In this document: one piece after another, positions 60,592 to 64,000 of the stretch
How the letters are laid out: each line of letters opens with the position of its first letter
How positions within the stretch are numbered: position 1 is the first letter of the stretch
Source: Rhizobium mongolense subsp. loessense
GTDB taxonomy: Bacteria; Pseudomonadota; Alphaproteobacteria; Rhizobiales; Rhizobiaceae
Direction: 5' to 3'
Assembly: GCF_900099775.1 (NCBI RefSeq)
Contig: NZ_FMTM01000011.1
Coordinates: forward strand, 1 to 64,000
DNA length: 64,000 nt
Notes under the pieces: model-generated
The model's input: only the letters and a program-made list of their open reading frames with translations
Told to the model about the DNA's origin: nothing
Database searches by the model: none
Program-made: the position numbers and the translations under genes

Positions 60592-61614
60592 TTGGACCAT
60601 ACTGGAAGAAAGCAGACCCGCACTACGATCCACGATCTAGCCGCTGCGGCCGGGGTCAGTATCTCGACGGCCTCGAAGGCGCTGAACGATACGGGCCGCA
60701 TGGGCGAGGAGACACGCGAGCGGGTCAAGCGCATTGCGCGGGAAATCGGCTTCAGGCCGAACGCGCTGGCGCGTGGCCTCTTGAGCAAACGCAGCTTCAC
60801 TATCGGGCTTTTGACCAACGATACCTATGGACGCTTCACACTTCCGGTGATGGCAGGCATTTCGGAAGCGCTTGTCGATCACGGAGTTTCGGTTTTCCTT
60901 TGTGCGATCGAGGATGATCCGGCCCTTGGGCAGATTCATGTGGATGCGATGCTGGACAAGCAGGTCGATGGCATCATCGCATCGGGAAAACGGGTCGATC
61001 GGCAGCTTCCGGTCGATTTGTCGAGCCTTCCTGTACCCGTTGTCTATGCCTTTACCGAAGGTATGCCGGGCAGCGTAAGCTTCCGCTCGGACGACGCACA
61101 GGGCGCAAGGCTCGCCGTGGAATTGCTCATCGGGCTCGGGCGTTTGCGCATCGCCCATATTACTGGTCCTGAAAGCTTCTTTTCGGTGCGCGAACGCGCT
61201 TTTGCTTATCGCGAACTGGCAGGTGACGGTGAACCGGTTCTTTACGGCGTGTGGGCAGAGGCCTGGGGTCACGAAGCGGTCGACCAGATATGGAGCCGCG
61301 CCGGAGAAAAACCCGATGGCATCTTCTGCGGCAACGATCAGATTGCCCGCGGCGTCGTCGACGCGCTGCGCGAACGGGGCGTCAAGGTACCGGAGGACGT
61401 TTCCGTGGTCGGCTTTGACAATTGGGAGATCGTCGCCGCACAGACCCGGCCGCCGCTGACGACGATCGACATGGAATTGAAGGAGCTCGGGCGTCAGGCA
61501 GGATTGACCGTGCTTGCCCTCGCCGAAGGCCGGCCCGTCGAGCCCGGCGTGCGGAAATTGCCGTGCCGTTTGATCGTGCGGCAGTCATGCGGGAGTGATG
61601 CCCGCGAAGAATGA
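60592..61614 (+). CDS. LacI-family transcriptional regulator (340 aa)
   Basis: Repressor with an N-terminal HTH (TTIHDLAAAAGVSISTASKA, about residues 11-30, then hinge FRPNALARGLLSKRS) and a periplasmic-binding-like effector domain (IGLLTNDTYGRFTLPVMAGI to VVGFDNWEIVAAQTRPPLTT). Translation appears to start at TTG 60592. Operator-like palindromes lie upstream, and an ABC sugar transporter operon begins 40 bases after its stop, so it probably senses the transported carbohydrate and represses the whole unit. Confidence 0.93.
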   Translation: MDHTGRKQTRTTIHDLAAAAGVSISTASKALNDTGRMGEETRERVKRIAREIGFRPNALARGLLSKRSFTIGLLTNDTYGRFTLPVMAGISEALVDHGVSVFLCAIEDDPALGQIHVDAMLDKQVDGIIASGKRVDRQLPVDLSSLPVPVVYAFTEGMPGSVSFRSDDAQGARLAVELLIGLGRLRIAHITGPESFFSVRERAFAYRELAGDGEPVLYGVWAEAWGHEAVDQIWSRAGEKPDGIFCGNDQIARGVVDALRERGVKVPEDVSVVGFDNWEIVAAQTRPPLTTIDMELKELGRQAGLTVLALAEGRPVEPGVRKLPCRLIVRQSCGSDAREE

Positions 61615-61654
61615 GAAGCGGCGCGAGGAGACGCGCCATATTGGGAGGAATGTC

Positions 61655-62893
61655 ATGATCAAGCGCCTAATAGCAGCGACCAGCATCGCTACCCTATGCC
61701 TGGTTTCCGGAGTATCGGCCGCCGAAAAAGTTGAAATGTGGGTCCGCTCGGGGATCGGCGACGCCTTCAACAAGGTGGTCGAAGCCTACAACGCCAACCA
61801 CGAAAACCAGGTCGTCGCAACCGAGGTGCCATTTTCCGAACTGGTGCAGAAATATGCGACCGCCATTGCCGGCGGACAGGCCCCCGACGCCCTTTCGATG
61901 GATCTTATCTATAACCCGGCCTTTGCTGCGGCCGGCCAGTTGGAGGACCTGACGGACTGGGCAAAGTCTCTGCCCTATTTCAATTCGCTGTCGCCGTCAC
62001 ACGTTCGCCTTGGAACCTATCAGGACCGCATCTACGGCCTGCCTCTCTCCGTCGAGACATCGGTCTTCGCCTGGAACAAGGATCTCTACAAGAAGGCCGG
62101 TCTCGACCCGGAAAAGGCACCGGCAACGTGGGACGAGATCACCGCCAATGCGGAAAAGATCCGCGGGCTCGGCGACGACACCTACGGCTTTTATTTCTCC
62201 GGGGGCGGCTGTGGTGGCTGCATGATATTCACCTTCACGCCGCTCGTGTGGGGTGCCGGCGCAGATATCCTGTCGGCCGACAGCAAGACAGCAACGCTCG
62301 ATACCCCGCAGATGCGCAAGGCCGTCGATATCTATCGCAACATGGTCAAGAAGGACCTCGTGCCGGCGGGAGCCGCAAGCGACAACGGCGCGAACTTCCT
62401 CACCTTCACCAATGGCAAAATCGGTCAGCAGAGCCTCGGCGCTTTTGCCATCGGCACGCTTGTGACCGAACATCCGGACATCAACTTCGGGGTCACACTC
62501 ATTCCCGGCGTCGACGGAAAGCCCTCCTCCTTCGCCGGTGGCGATAATTTCGTCATCACCAAGGGCACGAAGAAGATCGACGCAGTGAAGGAATTCCTCG
62601 AATACGTCTACTCAGTCGATGGCCAGAAGGTCATGGCGAAATACGGCAGCCTGCCAACGCGCGGCGATATCGCCGAGAAAGTACTGGAAGGGCTCGATCC
62701 GCGCATGCAGGTCGGCCTCAAGGCCATTGGTGTTGCCAAGACACCCTATACGCTGCAGTTCAACGATCTGATCAACAGCGCCAACGGCCCTTGGGCCAGC
62801 TTCACCAATGCCGCGATCTTCGGCGACGATGTCGACGGCGCTTTTTCAAGCGCCCAGTCGGAAATGCAATCGATCATAGACAGCGGCCAATAA
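61655..62893 (+). CDS. Carbohydrate ABC transporter substrate-binding protein (412 aa)
   Basis: Periplasmic solute-binding protein of the family 1 (MalE/UgpB-like) type. Signal peptide MIKRLIAATSIATLCLVSGV with cleavage after VSA near residue 22. Typical segments: VPFSELVQKYATAIAGGQAP, YGLPLSVETSVFAWNKDLYK and ATWDEITANAEKI. An unusual GGGCGGC cluster with two Cys is near residues 187-193. GGGAGGAATGTC precedes ATG. Feeds the permeases that follow; sugar unknown. Confidence 0.93.
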   Translation: MIKRLIAATSIATLCLVSGVSAAEKVEMWVRSGIGDAFNKVVEAYNANHENQVVATEVPFSELVQKYATAIAGGQAPDALSMDLIYNPAFAAAGQLEDLTDWAKSLPYFNSLSPSHVRLGTYQDRIYGLPLSVETSVFAWNKDLYKKAGLDPEKAPATWDEITANAEKIRGLGDDTYGFYFSGGGCGGCMIFTFTPLVWGAGADILSADSKTATLDTPQMRKAVDIYRNMVKKDLVPAGAASDNGANFLTFTNGKIGQQSLGAFAIGTLVTEHPDINFGVTLIPGVDGKPSSFAGGDNFVITKGTKKIDAVKEFLEYVYSVDGQKVMAKYGSLPTRGDIAEKVLEGLDPRMQVGLKAIGVAKTPYTLQFNDLINSANGPWASFTNAAIFGDDVDGAFSSAQSEMQSIIDSGQ

Positions 62894-62898
62894 TCCTC

Positions 62899-62917
62899 TC
62901 CCGGCCGCCGGCCGGGA
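62899..62917 (+). repeat. Hairpin between binding-protein and permease genes
   Basis: TCCCGGCCGCCGGCCGGGA is a perfect inverted repeat. Hairpins here commonly protect the upstream binding-protein mRNA and lower permease expression. No T-run. Confidence 0.65.
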
Positions 62918-62967
62918 AGAGTGGCAGCTTCCCGGCCAACCCCAACGACAGATACGGAGCGTTCTCG

Positions 62968-63882
62968 ATGACAGGTTCAGGCTTACGGCGCCAATCTTGC
63001 GCGCGCAGGCGTCGGAGATCGCAATGGCGCGGCCTTGCCTATATCGCGCCGGCCATGGCGCTCGTTATCGTCTTCTTCATCATGCCGGTGCTTTTCACCG
63101 GATGGATGAGCCTTCACAACTGGCCGCTGATGGGCGCATCGCGCTGGATCGGATTCAACAACTATTTTCGCATGTATAACGACAGCCGCTTCATAACAGC
63201 GCTGAATTTTACGGCCTATTATACCGTGATCGTCACGATCGCGATCTTTTCGGTCGCCTTTCCGCTCGCGATCTTCGTCGAGAAAGAGCGGCAGTTTGTC
63301 AGCGCCTACCGCACGGTCATCTTCCTGCCCGTGGTCGTCGGTCTTGCGACGGCCTCGCTGCTTTGGGTTTGGCTCGCCAATGTCGACAGCGGTTTCATCG
63401 GTCCCGCCTTGAAAAGCCTCGGCCTCGTGGCAAAGAGCCCCAACCTGCTCGCGACTTTCGACACGGCGTTTCTGACGATTGTCGTGATGGTGGTCTGGAA
63501 GATTGCAGGCTTCACCATGATCATCCTCTTGACCGGACTTCAAGCTATTCCCGCCGAACTCACCGAGGCGGCCCGCATCGATGGCGCCGGGCGTTGGCAA
63601 CGCTTCGTGCACCTGACACTGCCGCTGATGCGCAAGACGATCGCACTGGCGCTGATCGTCTCCGTCACCGGGTCGATCCTCGCCTTTGACCAGTTCTACA
63701 TCATGACGGCCGGCGGACCGCAGAACAAGATGATCTCGGTCGTCTACTACATCTTCAATCAGTCCTTCGTGTCCTTCAATCTCGGCTATGGCGCAGCGCT
63801 CTCGATCGTGCTTCTCGCGATCCTGGTGGCGATCAGCATCGTGCAGCTCTGGCTGCTCCGTGTCGGAGAGGACCACCCATGA
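62968..63882 (+). CDS. Carbohydrate ABC transporter permease, MalF/UgpA type (304 aa)
   Basis: Inner-membrane permease with six hydrophobic segments, the first at about residues 22-43 (GLAYIAPAMALVIVFFIMPV). The EAA loop that docks the ATPase is EAARIDGAGRWQRFVHLTLP (about residues 211-230). GGAG lies before ATG 62968. Its stop overlaps the next permease ATG (ATGA), so both are translated together. Confidence 0.93.
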   Translation: MTGSGLRRQSCARRRRRSQWRGLAYIAPAMALVIVFFIMPVLFTGWMSLHNWPLMGASRWIGFNNYFRMYNDSRFITALNFTAYYTVIVTIAIFSVAFPLAIFVEKERQFVSAYRTVIFLPVVVGLATASLLWVWLANVDSGFIGPALKSLGLVAKSPNLLATFDTAFLTIVVMVVWKIAGFTMIILLTGLQAIPAELTEAARIDGAGRWQRFVHLTLPLMRKTIALALIVSVTGSILAFDQFYIMTAGGPQNKMISVVYYIFNQSFVSFNLGYGAALSIVLLAILVAISIVQLWLLRVGEDHP

Positions 63883-64000
63883 TTTCGGCGAAGGAACAAC
63901 GCGCACGAAGGCGCTTGCGCTCGAAGTCGGCCTATCACTTGACCGGCATCGCCATCGCGATCTTCTTTCTGGCGCCTTTCGCCGTCACGCTGCTTGCCTC
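63879..64000 (+). CDS. Second carbohydrate ABC permease, MalG/UgpE type (5' end only)
   Basis: The first 40 codons only: a basic lead (ARRRLRSKSAYH) and the start of the first membrane segment (LTGIAIAIFFLAPFAVTLLA). Position after a MalF-type permease with an ATGA overlap makes a MalG-type partner almost certain. The ATPase gene must lie beyond the window. Confidence 0.85.
   Translation, partial: MISAKEQRARRRLRSKSAYHLTGIAIAIFFLAPFAVTLLA

Noticed and set aside
1..64000. CRISPR arrays, tRNA/rRNA genes, prophage or integrase
   Set aside because: None seen on reading; no regularly spaced repeats, no clover-leaf candidates and no integrase-like ORF.

Overview
The window looks like chromosomal (or chromid) DNA of a Rhizobium/Agrobacterium/Sinorhizobium-type alphaproteobacterium. 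The evidence is a succinoglycan-type exo gene cluster (exoK-L-A-M-O-P, exoY-F-Q, exoX, exoZ-like), EcfG/RpoE2-type promoters (GGAAC-N16-NGTT), a CIRCE-controlled groESL operon, a complete leucine-degradation (liu) operon and sugar/peptide ABC transporters. No tRNA, rRNA, CRISPR array or prophage was seen.

Layout. 1-487: end of an oligopeptide-type ABC ATPase. 500-7000: an island of small or stress-type genes (ElaB-like membrane protein, HD hydrolase, flavin reductase, SDR, small hydrophilic proteins). Five perfect GGAAC-N16-NGTT promoter matches lie in about 3 kb, so this looks like a general-stress regulon. 6.9-7.9 kb holds no intact gene. 7.9-20.7 kb: nucleotide-sugar and polysaccharide-decorating genes (RfbC-like epimerase, SAF-domain oxidoreductase, two acyltransferases, a phosphoesterase, a GSA-aminomutase-like enzyme, a sugar C-methyltransferase, a DUF4910 aminopeptidase-like protein, an SDR), interrupted by decayed TnpB and DUF982 genes at 9.8-10.8 kb. 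21.1-40.2 kb: exopolysaccharide machinery. This comprises exoK, exoL, exoA, exoM, an internally deleted exoO remnant, exoP, an epimerase, rfbF, exoY, exoF, exoQ, two further glycosyltransferases, a Wzx/ExoT-type flippase, a 29-residue membrane peptide followed by a strong terminator, an unknown protein, a degenerate second phosphoglycosyltransferase and exoX. 40.3-45.3 kb: three FAD-dependent oxidoreductases. 45.5-47 kb: DegP. 47.4-48.3 kb: a RES/Xre toxin-antitoxin pair with a perfect 12-bp inverted repeat upstream. 48.3-54.7 kb: leucine-degradation operon. 55-56 kb: 2-hydroxyacid dehydrogenase. 56.7-59.9 kb: Hsp20, CIRCE, groES, groEL and a small conserved-looking gene. 60.5-64 kb: LacI regulator and the start of a carbohydrate ABC transporter operon.

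How it fits together. ExoY would start the repeat unit on undecaprenyl phosphate, and ExoA, ExoL, ExoM and the extra GT2/GT8 enzymes would extend it. Acyltransferases would decorate it, the flippase moves it, ExoQ polymerises it, ExoP/ExoF control length and export, ExoK trims it and ExoX restrains synthesis. The reduced exoO and the embedded rfbF/C-methyltransferase/epimerase/SAF/DUF4910 genes suggest that the polymer is not ordinary succinoglycan and may carry an unusual, possibly CDP-linked branched sugar. That last point is inference and is the most interesting lead in the window.
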